Below are positions 16,083 through 23,760 of a stretch of 64,000 nucleotides of DNA, piece after piece. The DNA is from CAWDVH01 sp963805705 (GTDB lineage: Bacteria > Actinomycetota > Actinomycetes > Streptosporangiales > Streptosporangiaceae): assembly GCA_963805705.1 (NCBI GenBank), contig CAWDVH010000004.1, positions 682,001-746,000 on the forward strand, given 5' to 3'. Below the pieces are notes generated by a model. It did no database searches, had not been told where the DNA came from, and saw only the letters and a list, made by a program, of their open reading frames with translations. The position numbers and the translations under genes were made by a program. Within the stretch, counting starts at the first letter, position 1. Each line of letters starts with the position of its first letter.

Positions 16083-18455
16083 CTAGAGGCCCACATTGAT
16101 GGTGATGGTGGTGCCGACCGGCTGCTGGCCATTGGGGCTGAAGTTGGTCACGCGATTGCCTGGCCCCACCTGATTGACGGTGACCTTGAACCCGGCCTGC
16201 TGCAGGGCCTGCACGGCCTGATCTGCGGTCATCAGGAACACATCGGGAACCGCCGCCATCGGCGGCCCCGGGGAGAAGTAGACGGTCACGACCTCGGACT
16301 GGGCGATCGGGCTGCCCGGCGCGGGCGACTGCCGGGTGATGGTCCCCTGCGGCAGGGTGCCCTTCGCCTGCTGAACGGGATTGATCGCGTATCCGCCTGA
16401 CTGCGCCATCCCCTGAGCCTGCGACACGTTCATGCCGCGGAAGTCAGGCAGCGGCTGGCCCGCGCTGACGGTGATCGCCACCGGCTTGTTCTGCGGCCAC
16501 GAGACGCCGGCCACCGGAGTGGTACTGATCACCACCCCGGCCGGGATGGTCGTCGATGTTTGCGGGCTGACCGTGCCCGGCGTCAGGCCGGCCTGACGGA
16601 GGTTGCTGATAGCGTCGCTCAGCTGCATGCCGCTGACCGAGGGAACGTGCTTGCGCACCGGCCCGATCGACTCGATGATCGTCACTGAGCTGCCGCTCTT
16701 AGCCCGCGAGCCGGTCGCCGGAATGGTGCGGACCACATAGCCGCGCGGCAGGTTGCTGTGGCGGCTGGGGCCGGTTTTCACGGTGAAGCCCAGGTTCTGC
16801 AGCTCCGTGGTAGCCGTGCTCGCGGCGATGCCGCCGACGCTGGGCACCGTGGCGTACTGGCCGTCGGAGATCCACCAGAAAGCCAGCCCGGCCACGAGCA
16901 CCACCGCCAGCGCGGCGGCCACGTAGCCGAGCCGGCGGCTGAAGAGCCAGCGCTGCAGCCGTGGCTCATTGTGCCGGCGATAGCCGCGGCCCGGCCGGTC
17001 CTGGTGGTAGTAGCCGGGCCCGTCGCGGAAGCCGGTGTCCAGGCCTCCCGTCGCCACGATCAGGGTGTGGTTCTCCGCGCGGTGCCGGTCGGGCGGAATC
17101 ACCGCCGCTACCGGCAGCAGCTCGGCCGCCTGACCGGGTTCGCCAGGCGAGCGAGGCGCCGGGAGAGCCGGGCCGGCGCCCCCGTGCCGGGGCTCGGCGG
17201 CCTGCGGGTGACCCGCCGTGGGCCACGAGGAGGGGCCAGATGCCGTACCCGGAGCCTGCGGCCAGGCCGCCAGGTCCGCCGGGGGCGGGCTGTCGGACAG
17301 CTGTCCGCCGCCGCTGTGATGCCCGCCGCCGCCGGGCTGCCCGCCGCCGCTGTGGTTTCCGCTGCCGGGCTGTCCGTTGCTGAGCGGCCCGCTGGCGGCC
17401 GCCTGAACGCCAGGATGAGACGCCCACGGTCCGGCGAACTCGCCGGCGGCAGCGACCGCCCCGGCCGCGCCGGCGGCCCCGGCTGCCCCCGCGGCGACGC
17501 CGCCCGCCGCCCCGGCCCCGTACGCACCGCCCGGCGTGCCGTACGCACCGCCCGGCGTCCCGTACGCACCGCCCGGCGCCGCCTGCTGGCCGCGCGGGCG
17601 TGCCCCGCTAATCGGCAGGCCGCGCCTGACCTCGGTGATCGCGAGCAGGAAATGGCTCGCGTCGGCCGGCCGCAGCTCCGGGTCCCGGCTGGTAGCCAGC
17701 GCCACGAGGGCATCCAGCGCCGGCGGCAGGCCAGGCACGACGCTGGATGGGGCCGGGACGACGTCGCTGACATGCTTGTAGGCGACCGCCAGGGGAGTGT
17801 CCCCGGTGTGCGGCTGAGTGCCGGTGAGCAGCTCGAACAGCATCACGCCGACGGCGTACACGTCGGTTCGCTCGTCGGAGGTACTGCGGGAGACCTGCTC
17901 GGGCGCGAGATACGCGGCCGTGCCGATGATCATGCCGGCCCTGGTCTCGGCGCCCCCGGCCGCCGCCCTGGCCAGCCCGAAGTCCGCTACCTTCACCGTG
18001 TTGGCCGTCGTCAGCAGGACGTTCTCGGGCTTGACGTCGCGATGGACGATCCCCGACTGGTGCGCCACGGCCAGGCCGGCCAGCACTCCCTCGGTGATGT
18101 CGAGCGCCTCGCGCGGACTGAGCCTGCCTCGCTCGTCCAGCAGCGCCCGCAGCGTCACGCCGGGAACGTACTCCATGGCCAGGTAATGGATGTCGCCATC
18201 GGAGCCCTGATCGTAGACGGCGACGACGTTCGGGCTGGACAGCTTGGCCGCTGAGCGGGCCTCGCCCATGAACCGGCGGACGAATTCCTCATCACCCGAA
18301 AGCTCCGGGTGGGCGATCTTCAGCGCGACCGTGCGGTCGAGCCGGGTATCGGTGCCAAGGTAGACCGTCGCCATGCCGCCGCGCGCCAGCCGGGAGTCCA
18401 CCCGGTAGCGGCCGTCCAGGAGCTGCCCGGTGGGCGGCGAGAGGGTCTTGTCCAT
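16083..18455 (-). CDS. PASTA-domain serine/threonine protein kinase (PknB-like)
   Basis: A 790-residue transmembrane kinase. Cytoplasmic kinase domain (about 16-275): glycine loop GGMATVY, catalytic Lys46, HRDVKPEN (138-144), DFG (158-160) and LAPEQ. A long Gly/Ala/His/Pro juxtamembrane linker follows, with three GGAYGTP-type repeats. One membrane helix lies near 508-526, then about four extracellular PASTA repeats, which bind muropeptides or lipid II in this family. It probably senses the cell wall and phosphorylates growth regulators. Minus-strand TACACT (18463-18468) lies 7 bases before the ATG, indicating a leaderless transcript. Confidence 0.92.
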   Translation of the reverse strand: MDKTLSPPTGQLLDGRYRVDSRLARGGMATVYLGTDTRLDRTVALKIAHPELSGDEEFVRRFMGEARSAAKLSSPNVVAVYDQGSDGDIHYLAMEYVPGVTLRALLDERGRLSPREALDITEGVLAGLAVAHQSGIVHRDVKPENVLLTTANTVKVADFGLARAAAGGAETRAGMIIGTAAYLAPEQVSRSTSDERTDVYAVGVMLFELLTGTQPHTGDTPLAVAYKHVSDVVPAPSSVVPGLPPALDALVALATSRDPELRPADASHFLLAITEVRRGLPISGARPRGQQAAPGGAYGTPGGAYGTPGGAYGAGAAGGVAAGAAGAAGAAGAVAAAGEFAGPWASHPGVQAAASGPLSNGQPGSGNHSGGGQPGGGGHHSGGGQLSDSPPPADLAAWPQAPGTASGPSSWPTAGHPQAAEPRHGGAGPALPAPRSPGEPGQAAELLPVAAVIPPDRHRAENHTLIVATGGLDTGFRDGPGYYHQDRPGRGYRRHNEPRLQRWLFSRRLGYVAAALAVVLVAGLAFWWISDGQYATVPSVGGIAASTATTELQNLGFTVKTGPSRHSNLPRGYVVRTIPATGSRAKSGSSVTIIESIGPVRKHVPSVSGMQLSDAISNLRQAGLTPGTVSPQTSTTIPAGVVISTTPVAGVSWPQNKPVAITVSAGQPLPDFRGMNVSQAQGMAQSGGYAINPVQQAKGTLPQGTITRQSPAPGSPIAQSEVVTVYFSPGPPMAAVPDVFLMTADQAVQALQQAGFKVTVNQVGPGNRVTNFSPNGQQPVGTTITINVGL
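17519..17581. repeat. three tandem 21-bp repeats in the kinase linker
   Basis: Three near-identical 21-base units (17519-17539, 17540-17560, 17561-17581) encode repeated Gly-Gly-Ala-Tyr-Gly-Thr-Pro in the juxtamembrane linker of the PASTA kinase. Confidence 0.85.
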
Positions 18456-18511
18456 CGCTAGAAGTGTAAGGGCCGGCATACCGTGTGTGCCCCGGTAACA
18501 GCTCTCCGAGG

Positions 18512-19273
18512 TCAGTCGGTAACCGGCGGCGACGAGGCCACCGCGTGCGTGCGCCGCGGGACCCGGCCCGCGCGGGAGGCCAGCCGCCCGGCGGTCACCG
18601 CGGCCCGCATCGCCTCCGCCATCAGCTCCGGATGGCGGGCCCTGGTCACCGAGGTGGCCAGCAGGACAGCGTCGCAGCCGAGCTCCATCGCGATCGCCGC
18701 GTCGCTGGCCGTGCCGATGCCCGCGTCCAGGATCACCGGCACGGACGCCGCCGCGACGATCAGCTCGATGTTGCGGGCGTTGCCGACGCCCAGGCCGGAG
18801 CCGATCGGCGAGCCCAGCGGCATGACCGCGGCGCAGCCGGCCTGCTCCAGCCGCCGGGCGAGCACCGGATCGTCATTGGTGTAGGGCAGAACGGTGAACT
18901 GGTCGGCGACTAGCTGCTCGGCGGCGTCCAGCAGCTCCACCGCATCGGGCAGCAGCGTGCGCTCGTCAGCGATCACCTCGAGCTTGATCCAGTTCGTGCC
19001 CAGCGCCTCCCTGGCCAGCCGGGCCGTGCGCACCGCCTCGGCGGCGGTGAAACAGCCCGCGGTATTGGGCAGCACCCGGATGCCCCCGGCGGCCAGCACG
19101 TCGAGCACTGAACCGCCCGCCCGCGGGTCCACTCGCCGCATCGCGACGGTCGTCAGCTCCGTGCCGGAAGCGGCCAGCGCGCGGCTCAGCACGTCCAGGC
19201 TCGGCGCGCCGCCGGTGCCCATGATCAGGCGCGAGCTGAATGCCTCCCCGCCCAGCATGAACGGATCGTCCAC
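18512..19273 (-). CDS. thiG: thiazole synthase
   Basis: Forms the thiazole phosphate of thiamine from deoxyxylulose-5-phosphate, dehydroglycine and ThiS thiocarboxylate. The 253-residue TIM barrel has the Schiff-base lysine Lys97 in NWIKLEVI, with VLPNTAGCFTAAEAV, the PLGSPIGSGLG phosphate loop and VILDAGIGTASDAA. It starts 2 bases after the thiS stop and is the last gene of the TPP-controlled thiO-thiS-thiG operon. Confidence 0.95.
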   Translation of the reverse strand: MDDPFMLGGEAFSSRLIMGTGGAPSLDVLSRALAASGTELTTVAMRRVDPRAGGSVLDVLAAGGIRVLPNTAGCFTAAEAVRTARLAREALGTNWIKLEVIADERTLLPDAVELLDAAEQLVADQFTVLPYTNDDPVLARRLEQAGCAAVMPLGSPIGSGLGVGNARNIELIVAAASVPVILDAGIGTASDAAIAMELGCDAVLLATSVTRARHPELMAEAMRAAVTAGRLASRAGRVPRRTHAVASSPPVTD

Positions 19274-19275
19274 TG

Positions 19276-19476
19276 TCAGCCTCCCTGCACCGCGGTGATC
19301 ACCTCGACCTGGTCACCCGCCGCCAGGCGGGTCGACTCCCAGGCCGCCCGGCGTACCACCTCGCCGTTGATAGCGGCGGCCACGCCCGTAGCCGAACGAG
19401 TAAGCAGCGAAACGGCCTGCGCTAGTGACATCTCGTCCGTGACCTGATGCCGCGTGCCGTTGATGACTATTTCCAT
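19276..19476 (-). CDS. thiS: sulfur carrier protein ThiS
   Basis: A 66-residue ubiquitin-like sulfur carrier ending in the required Gly-Gly (TAVQGG), which is thiocarboxylated and donates sulfur to ThiG. It also shows the hydrophobic GVAAAINGEVV segment. The first 10 bases overlap the end of thiO, giving translational coupling. Confidence 0.95.
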   Translation of the reverse strand: MEIVINGTRHQVTDEMSLAQAVSLLTRSATGVAAAINGEVVRRAAWESTRLAAGDQVEVITAVQGG

Positions 19477-20867
19477 AACCGGGTGCCCCCCTCTCGCGGC
19501 GCCCCCGGCCGGGAGCCGGGCGGCCCGGCGCGGTCGCCGAAGCGCTGCGCGGCGAACGGCCGGGCCGAGTCGGCCAGCCGCTGGGTGGCCAGGTAGTCCG
19601 TGATGATGTCGGCGGTGGCCGGCGCGAGCAGGACCCCGCTGCGGAAGTGGCCGGTGGCCAGCACCAGGCCGGGCAGCTGGGACGGCCCCAGGACCGGCGC
19701 GTTATCCGGCGTGCCCGGCCGCAGGCCTGCTGATGCCTCGGCGAACTCCAGCTCGGTGATGCCGGGGACGAGGGTGCGAGCATCGCGCAGCAGCTCCCAG
19801 ACGCCGCCGGCGGTCACCTGGGTGTCCGGCCCGAGTTCCTCCTGGGTAGCGCCGATCACCAGCTCACCGCTGTGCCGGGGCACCAGGTAGACCGAGGAGC
19901 CGCGGACAATCCCGCGGACCGTCCGGGCCAGCAGGCCGGGCGGCAGCCCGGCGGCGAGTGTGGCTGGCGTGGGCCGCAGGCGCAGGATCTGGCCCTTGAC
20001 CGGGCGTACCGGCGGTACGTCGGCGCCGGGCAGGCCGGCGATCGCGGCGGACTGCCAGCCCGCGGCGAGCACGACCCAGCCGGCCCTGGCCTCGGTTCCG
20101 TCGGCCAGCCGGGCGCCGGCGGCCCGTCCGGCAGTGACCAGGATCTCCGCGACGTCCTGCCGTACCAGAGCGGCTCCTGCGCGGCTCGCGGCGGCCAGCA
20201 GGGCGGCGGTCAGCAGCCGGGGGTCCACCGAGCCGTCGCCCTCGGCCAGCAGCCCGCCGCGCACCGACGGGTCGAGCATCGGCTCCGCTGCGCGGCACTC
20301 GCGTGCCGTGAGCCTCCTGGCCGGGGCGCCGAGCGTCTCCTGCAAGGCGTGCATCTCGTCGAGGACGGCCAGGTCACTGGCGTCGTAGGCGATCTGCAGC
20401 GTGCCGCACTGGCGAAATCCGGTCGGCAGCCCGGTCAGCCCGGTCAGCTCGGCCGCGAACGCCGGATACCGGCGCAGGGACTCGCTGCCCAGCCGGAAGA
20501 GCTCCTTCTCCGCGTAGGCGGCCTCCGCTACCGGAGTGAGCATCCCCGCCGCGGCGCGGGTGGCGCCGCTGCCGGGGGCGGGATCAGCGATCAGCACCCG
20601 CATGCCGTGCTGCGCGGCGCGCCAGGCGATGCTCAGGCCGATGACCCCGGCGCCGATGACCAGCACGTCAGCGCTGCGGGTGCTGCCCAGGCGGGCGGTA
20701 CCTGGGCGGGTGCTGCCTGGGCGGGTGCTGCCTGGATCGGCGCTGTCCGGGCTGGCGCTGTCCGGGCTGGCGCTGTCCGGGCTGGCGCTGTCCGGGCTGG
20801 CGCTGTCCGGGCTGAGGGCGGCGCCGCTTGAGCCGGGGGCGCCGTCAGAATCCGATTGTGGGCCCAT
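19467..20867 (-). CDS. thiO: glycine oxidase ThiO with a repetitive N-terminal extension
   Basis: FAD enzyme oxidising glycine to dehydroglycine for thiazole synthesis. The Rossmann motif IGAGVIG appears only at about residue 71. Before it lies a ~65-residue low-complexity extension of SPDSA and GSTRP repeats that canonical ThiO lacks. Later motifs: GATRAAAGML, PVRPVKGQILRL, YLVPRHSGELVIGATQE and TGHFRSGVLLAPATAD, all typical of DAO/ThiO. The ATG at 20867 follows the GGGAG that closes the TPP riboswitch, so the extension appears to be translated. Confidence 0.9.
   Translation of the reverse strand: MGPQSDSDGAPGSSGAALSPDSASPDSASPDSASPDSASPDSADPGSTRPGSTRPGTARLGSTRSADVLVIGAGVIGLSIAWRAAQHGMRVLIADPAPGSGATRAAAGMLTPVAEAAYAEKELFRLGSESLRRYPAFAAELTGLTGLPTGFRQCGTLQIAYDASDLAVLDEMHALQETLGAPARRLTARECRAAEPMLDPSVRGGLLAEGDGSVDPRLLTAALLAAASRAGAALVRQDVAEILVTAGRAAGARLADGTEARAGWVVLAAGWQSAAIAGLPGADVPPVRPVKGQILRLRPTPATLAAGLPPGLLARTVRGIVRGSSVYLVPRHSGELVIGATQEELGPDTQVTAGGVWELLRDARTLVPGITELEFAEASAGLRPGTPDNAPVLGPSQLPGLVLATGHFRSGVLLAPATADIITDYLATQRLADSARPFAAQRFGDRAGPPGSRPGAPREGGTRLWK
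20742..20816. repeat. five tandem 15-bp repeats in the thiO 5' end
   Basis: GCTGTCCGGGCTGGC repeats at 20742, 20757, 20772, 20787 and 20802 (the last imperfect). It encodes Ser-Pro-Asp-Ser-Ala units on the minus strand. Related GCCTGGGCGGGTGCT units lie just beside it. Confidence 0.9.
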
Positions 20868-20872
20868 GAGCC

Positions 20873-20966
20873 GCTCCCTTCGCCGGCATGACCCGGATCA
20901 GGTTCCTGCGGTCGGCGGCTCTCCAGCCGCCCTCTCAGTCCGGTCAGCACCGGACTCCCGCGCGTT
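20873..20966 (-). promoter_or_regulatory. TPP riboswitch (THI element)
   Basis: On the minus strand the leader contains a GUCCGG/CCGGAC stem followed by CUGAGAG (complement of 20932-20938), a GC-rich variable stem, then CCUGAUCCGGGUCAUGCCGG (complement of 20883-20902), which are the conserved TPP aptamer blocks. The final AAGGGAG overlaps the thiO ribosome binding site, so thiamine diphosphate binding probably blocks translation initiation. A minus-strand TAGGCT at 20973-20978 could be the -10 box, with transcription starting at the aptamer edge. Confidence 0.93.
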
Positions 20967-21040
20967 GCTCCTAGCCTATCGGCAGAAGCGACGTCCTGGT
21001 GATGCACGGAACAAGCAGGCCGGCTGCCTCAGCTGAAACA

Positions 21041-21083
21041 ACGGGGGCGATTTTCAGTCACCACGACTGAAAATCGCCCCCGT
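21041..21083. other. perfect 19-bp inverted repeat in a divergent intergenic region
   Basis: Positions 21041-21059 are the exact reverse complement of 21065-21083, around a 5-base loop. The stem contains GGGGGCGATTTTCAG. It looks like a strong transcription terminator, yet the flanking genes (thiO operon and the FAD reductase) point away from it, so the transcript it would end is not evident. Confidence 0.8.
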
Positions 21084-21217
21084 AGGCGGCTGGGCGGCAT
21101 CATGTAGTCAGTCAGCCGGGCCGGCAGCGCCCGGAATCGGGCAGGCGGCCGGGCCGGACCGGGAAAGCTGGCCTGCCGAGGCCAGGGTGGCCTGGCCCGC
21201 CGAGGCCAGGGTGGCTG

Positions 21218-21289
21218 AGTGCCGTGCTGGCTGGCAGTGCCGTGCTGGCTGGCAGTGCCGTGCTGGCTGGCAGTGCGGCGCTGGCTGGG
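21218..21289. repeat. four tandem 18-bp repeats upstream of the FAD reductase
   Basis: AGTGCCGTGCTGGCTGGC occurs at 21218, 21236 and 21254, with a fourth imperfect copy at 21272. It lies immediately before the reductase start. A shorter duplicated unit (GAGGCCAGGGTGGC) lies at about 21179-21215. Confidence 0.85.
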
Positions 21290-21301
21290 CGATGAGGTGA
21301 T

Positions 21302-22501
21302 GTGGTGAGCTCGGACGGTGTGGCCACGCCGGAGCGGATCGTGGTGGCCGGAGCCGGGCTGGCCGGCCTGCGCGTGGTGGAGGAGCTGCGGGCCAGGCGC
21401 TATGACGGCCGCCTGACCCTGGTGGGAGCCGAGGTCAGGCCGCCTTACGACCGTCCGCCGTTGTCCAAGAAGCTGATGACCGGGGCCGTGGATGACACCA
21501 CGCTGCGTGATGACATGGACTCCCTCGGGGCGCAGGTGCACCTCGGCGAGCGGGCCGAGGCCCTGGGCGACGGGGTCCTTCTAACGGACCGCGGCGAGCA
21601 TGTATTCGATGCGCTGGTGCTGGCCACGGGCGCCAGCCCGGTCGCGCTGCCCGGCCCCGGTCCCCAGCGATTCCTGCGGACCCTGGACGACGCGCTGGAG
21701 CTGCGAAAATTGCTGGTTCCCGGCTTGCGGCTGGCCATCGTCGGAGCCGGCTGGATAGGGGCCGAGCTGGCGACAGCCGCGGTCGCCAGCGGCTGCGACG
21801 TGGTCGTGGTCGAGGCCGGGACCGCCCCCCTCGCCGGGGTCCTGGGCGCGGACGTCGGCGGGCTCACCACGTCGTGGTACCAGGCCGCAGGCGTCGAGCT
21901 GCGGCTCGGCAGCGCGGTGTCGTCCGTCGAGCCCGGCGGCCTGGCCCTGGCGGGAGGCGGCTGGCTGGCCGCGGACGAGATCGTGACCGCGATCGGGGTA
22001 CGGCCCGAGGTCGGCTGGCTGCGCGGCTCCGGCGTCGCACTGGACAACGGCGTCGCCGTCGATGAGCAGCTGCGCACGTCGGTGCCGGGGATATTCGCGG
22101 CCGGGGACTGCGCCGCGTTCGAGTCGCGCCGATACCGCCGCAGGCTGCGGTTCGAGCACTGGGACGTGGCTCTGCGGGCTCCCGCGGTGCTGGCGGCTAA
22201 TGTGCTCGGCGGCATGGACACCTACGACCCCGTTCCGTATTTCTGGTCTGAGCAATTCGGCCGGATGATGCAGTACGTCGGCTATCACGGGAACGCGGAC
22301 CGGCTGATCCTGCGCGGGGACCCGGCCGCCGATCGCTGGGGGGCATGCTGGCTGGACGGCGATGCGCTGGTCGCGCTGCTGGCCGTGAACGCCCCGCGCG
22401 ACCTGGCCCAGGGACGGCGCCTGATCGAGTCCGGGGCGGCCGTCGATGCCGGCCTCCTGGCTGATCCTGGCGTGCCCGTGCGGGCGGCGGCGGGCGGCTG
22501 A
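21302..22501 (+). CDS. FAD-dependent ferredoxin/rubredoxin-type reductase
   Basis: A 399-residue pyridine nucleotide-disulfide family enzyme without redox cysteines. The N-terminal FAD site GAGLAG is at 17-22, followed by PPYDRPPLSKKLM, an NAD(P) site GAGWIG at about 148-153 and the FAD-ribityl site GIFAAGDCA. The C-terminal FRMM-like domain matches ferredoxin reductases serving P450 or dioxygenase systems. No ferredoxin or oxygenase is adjacent, so the partner is unknown. GTG 21302 follows a GAGG site; GTG 21305 is an alternative. Confidence 0.85.
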   Translation: MVSSDGVATPERIVVAGAGLAGLRVVEELRARRYDGRLTLVGAEVRPPYDRPPLSKKLMTGAVDDTTLRDDMDSLGAQVHLGERAEALGDGVLLTDRGEHVFDALVLATGASPVALPGPGPQRFLRTLDDALELRKLLVPGLRLAIVGAGWIGAELATAAVASGCDVVVVEAGTAPLAGVLGADVGGLTTSWYQAAGVELRLGSAVSSVEPGGLALAGGGWLAADEIVTAIGVRPEVGWLRGSGVALDNGVAVDEQLRTSVPGIFAAGDCAAFESRRYRRRLRFEHWDVALRAPAVLAANVLGGMDTYDPVPYFWSEQFGRMMQYVGYHGNADRLILRGDPAADRWGACWLDGDALVALLAVNAPRDLAQGRRLIESGAAVDAGLLADPGVPVRAAAGG

Positions 22502-22593
22502 CGCTACCCTTAACCCGCCGCGACGGGCACCGTCCGGCACCTGAGGACATTGCCCGGGTTTGACTGGCGGCTCAACGTGGAAAGTCTGGAGAC

Positions 22594-22956
22594 GTGGCAC
22601 AGATCGACCCCCCGGCCGACGCCATCGTCGGTGACTGGCTGACCGTTCCCGAAGTTGCTGACCGGCTTGGCATTCCCGTGAGCCGGGTCAAGCAGTTGCT
22701 GCGCGACCACAAGCTACTTGCGGTGCAGCGCCCGAGCGGCACGTTCTCGGTACCGGCCGCGTTCCTGGCTGACGATCAGGTCGTCCGGGGACTGCACGGC
22801 ACCCTCACGCTGCTCTTCGATTGCGGATTCACGGAACCGGAGGCGCTGCGCTGGCTGTTCACGGCCGACGAGTCGCTGCCGGGAACGCCGATCCAGGCGA
22901 TCGCGGAGCATCGCAGCACCGAGGTGAACAGGCGGGCGCAGGCGCTCGCCTTCTGA
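22594..22956 (+). CDS. Rv2175c-family DNA-binding protein
   Basis: A 120-residue winged-helix protein matching the mycobacterial Rv2175c family: GDWLTVPEVADRLGIPVSRVKQLL is the helix-turn-helix, and the C-terminal domain contains GTLTLLFDCGFTEPEALRWLF. In Mycobacterium tuberculosis Rv2175c is a substrate of the kinase PknL. Here a PASTA kinase lies 4 kb away, but the phospho-acceptor Thr near the N-terminus is absent: the first Thr is in LTVPEV. GTG start with GGAGAC site. Confidence 0.85.
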   Translation: MAQIDPPADAIVGDWLTVPEVADRLGIPVSRVKQLLRDHKLLAVQRPSGTFSVPAAFLADDQVVRGLHGTLTLLFDCGFTEPEALRWLFTADESLPGTPIQAIAEHRSTEVNRRAQALAF

Positions 22957-23044
22957 CCTCCGGCTGACTGACCGCTCCGGCCGGTCTCTGGCTGTCTCCG
23001 GCGCCCCGTGTCCGCCCGCCCGGCGCGCATGGCAGGCTGGCGCC

Positions 23045-23698
23045 GTGCCTGCTGATCTGCGTGCCCGGCTGTCCGACGCCCGGCTGTACCTGTGCACCGA
23101 CGCCAGGGAGCGCCAGGGTGACCTGCCGGAATTCCTCGACGCCGTCCTCGGCGCCGGGGTGGACGTCGTCCAGCTCCGCCAGAAGGGCCTGGAGGCCGGC
23201 CAGGAGCTGCGCTTTCTCGAGGTGTTCGCGGCGGCGTGCCGCAAGCACGCCGCGCTGCTGGCCGTCAATGACCGGGCCGATGTCGCCTATGCCGCCGGAG
23301 CTGATGTCCTGCATCTCGGCCAGGACGACCTGCCGGCCGCGGTAGCCAGGCAGATTCTCGGGGCCGGCCCGCTGATCGGGCTGTCCACCCATGGGCAGGC
23401 ACAAGCGGCAGCGGCGAGCCTCCATCGTGCCGCCGACTACTTCTGCGCCGGGCCGGTCTGGCCGACGCCGACCAAGCCGGGCCGCCCGGCCCCCGGGCTC
23501 GCCCTGATCAGGTACCTGGCCGAGCTGGCGCCTATCCGGCCCTGGTTCGCCATCGGGGGCATCAGCGAGGCGAATCTCGGCCAGGTGCTGGAGGCCGGAG
23601 CGGACCGGGTGGTGGTCGTACGGGCCATCACCGACGCTGACGATCCTGGCCAGGCGGCCCGCCGCCTGGCGGCGCGACTGGCCCCGGCGGCCGGCTAG
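23045..23698 (+). CDS. thiE: thiamine phosphate synthase
   Basis: Couples hydroxymethylpyrimidine diphosphate to thiazole phosphate. The 217-residue TIM barrel has DVVQLRQKG, LAVNDRADVAYAAGADVLHLGQDDLP, the GPVWPTPTKPG pyrophosphate loop and WFAIGGIS. It is separate from the riboswitch operon, with no TPP element in front. It converges on the polyprenyl synthase gene. Confidence 0.93.
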   Translation: MPADLRARLSDARLYLCTDARERQGDLPEFLDAVLGAGVDVVQLRQKGLEAGQELRFLEVFAAACRKHAALLAVNDRADVAYAAGADVLHLGQDDLPAAVARQILGAGPLIGLSTHGQAQAAAASLHRAADYFCAGPVWPTPTKPGRPAPGLALIRYLAELAPIRPWFAIGGISEANLGQVLEAGADRVVVVRAITDADDPGQAARRLAARLAPAAG

Positions 23699-23734
23699 CC
23701 GTACTGCTGGCTGCAGCACGGGCTGGCAGTACGG
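23699..23734. terminator. hairpin between convergent thiE and the prenyl synthase gene
   Basis: CCGTACTGC (23699-23707) pairs perfectly with GCAGTACGG (23726-23734). A further GCAGTACGG follows at 23739-23747. The position between two converging stop codons suits a bidirectional terminator. Confidence 0.5.
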
Positions 23735-23760
23735 GCCGGCAGTACGGGCCGGCAGTTCGG

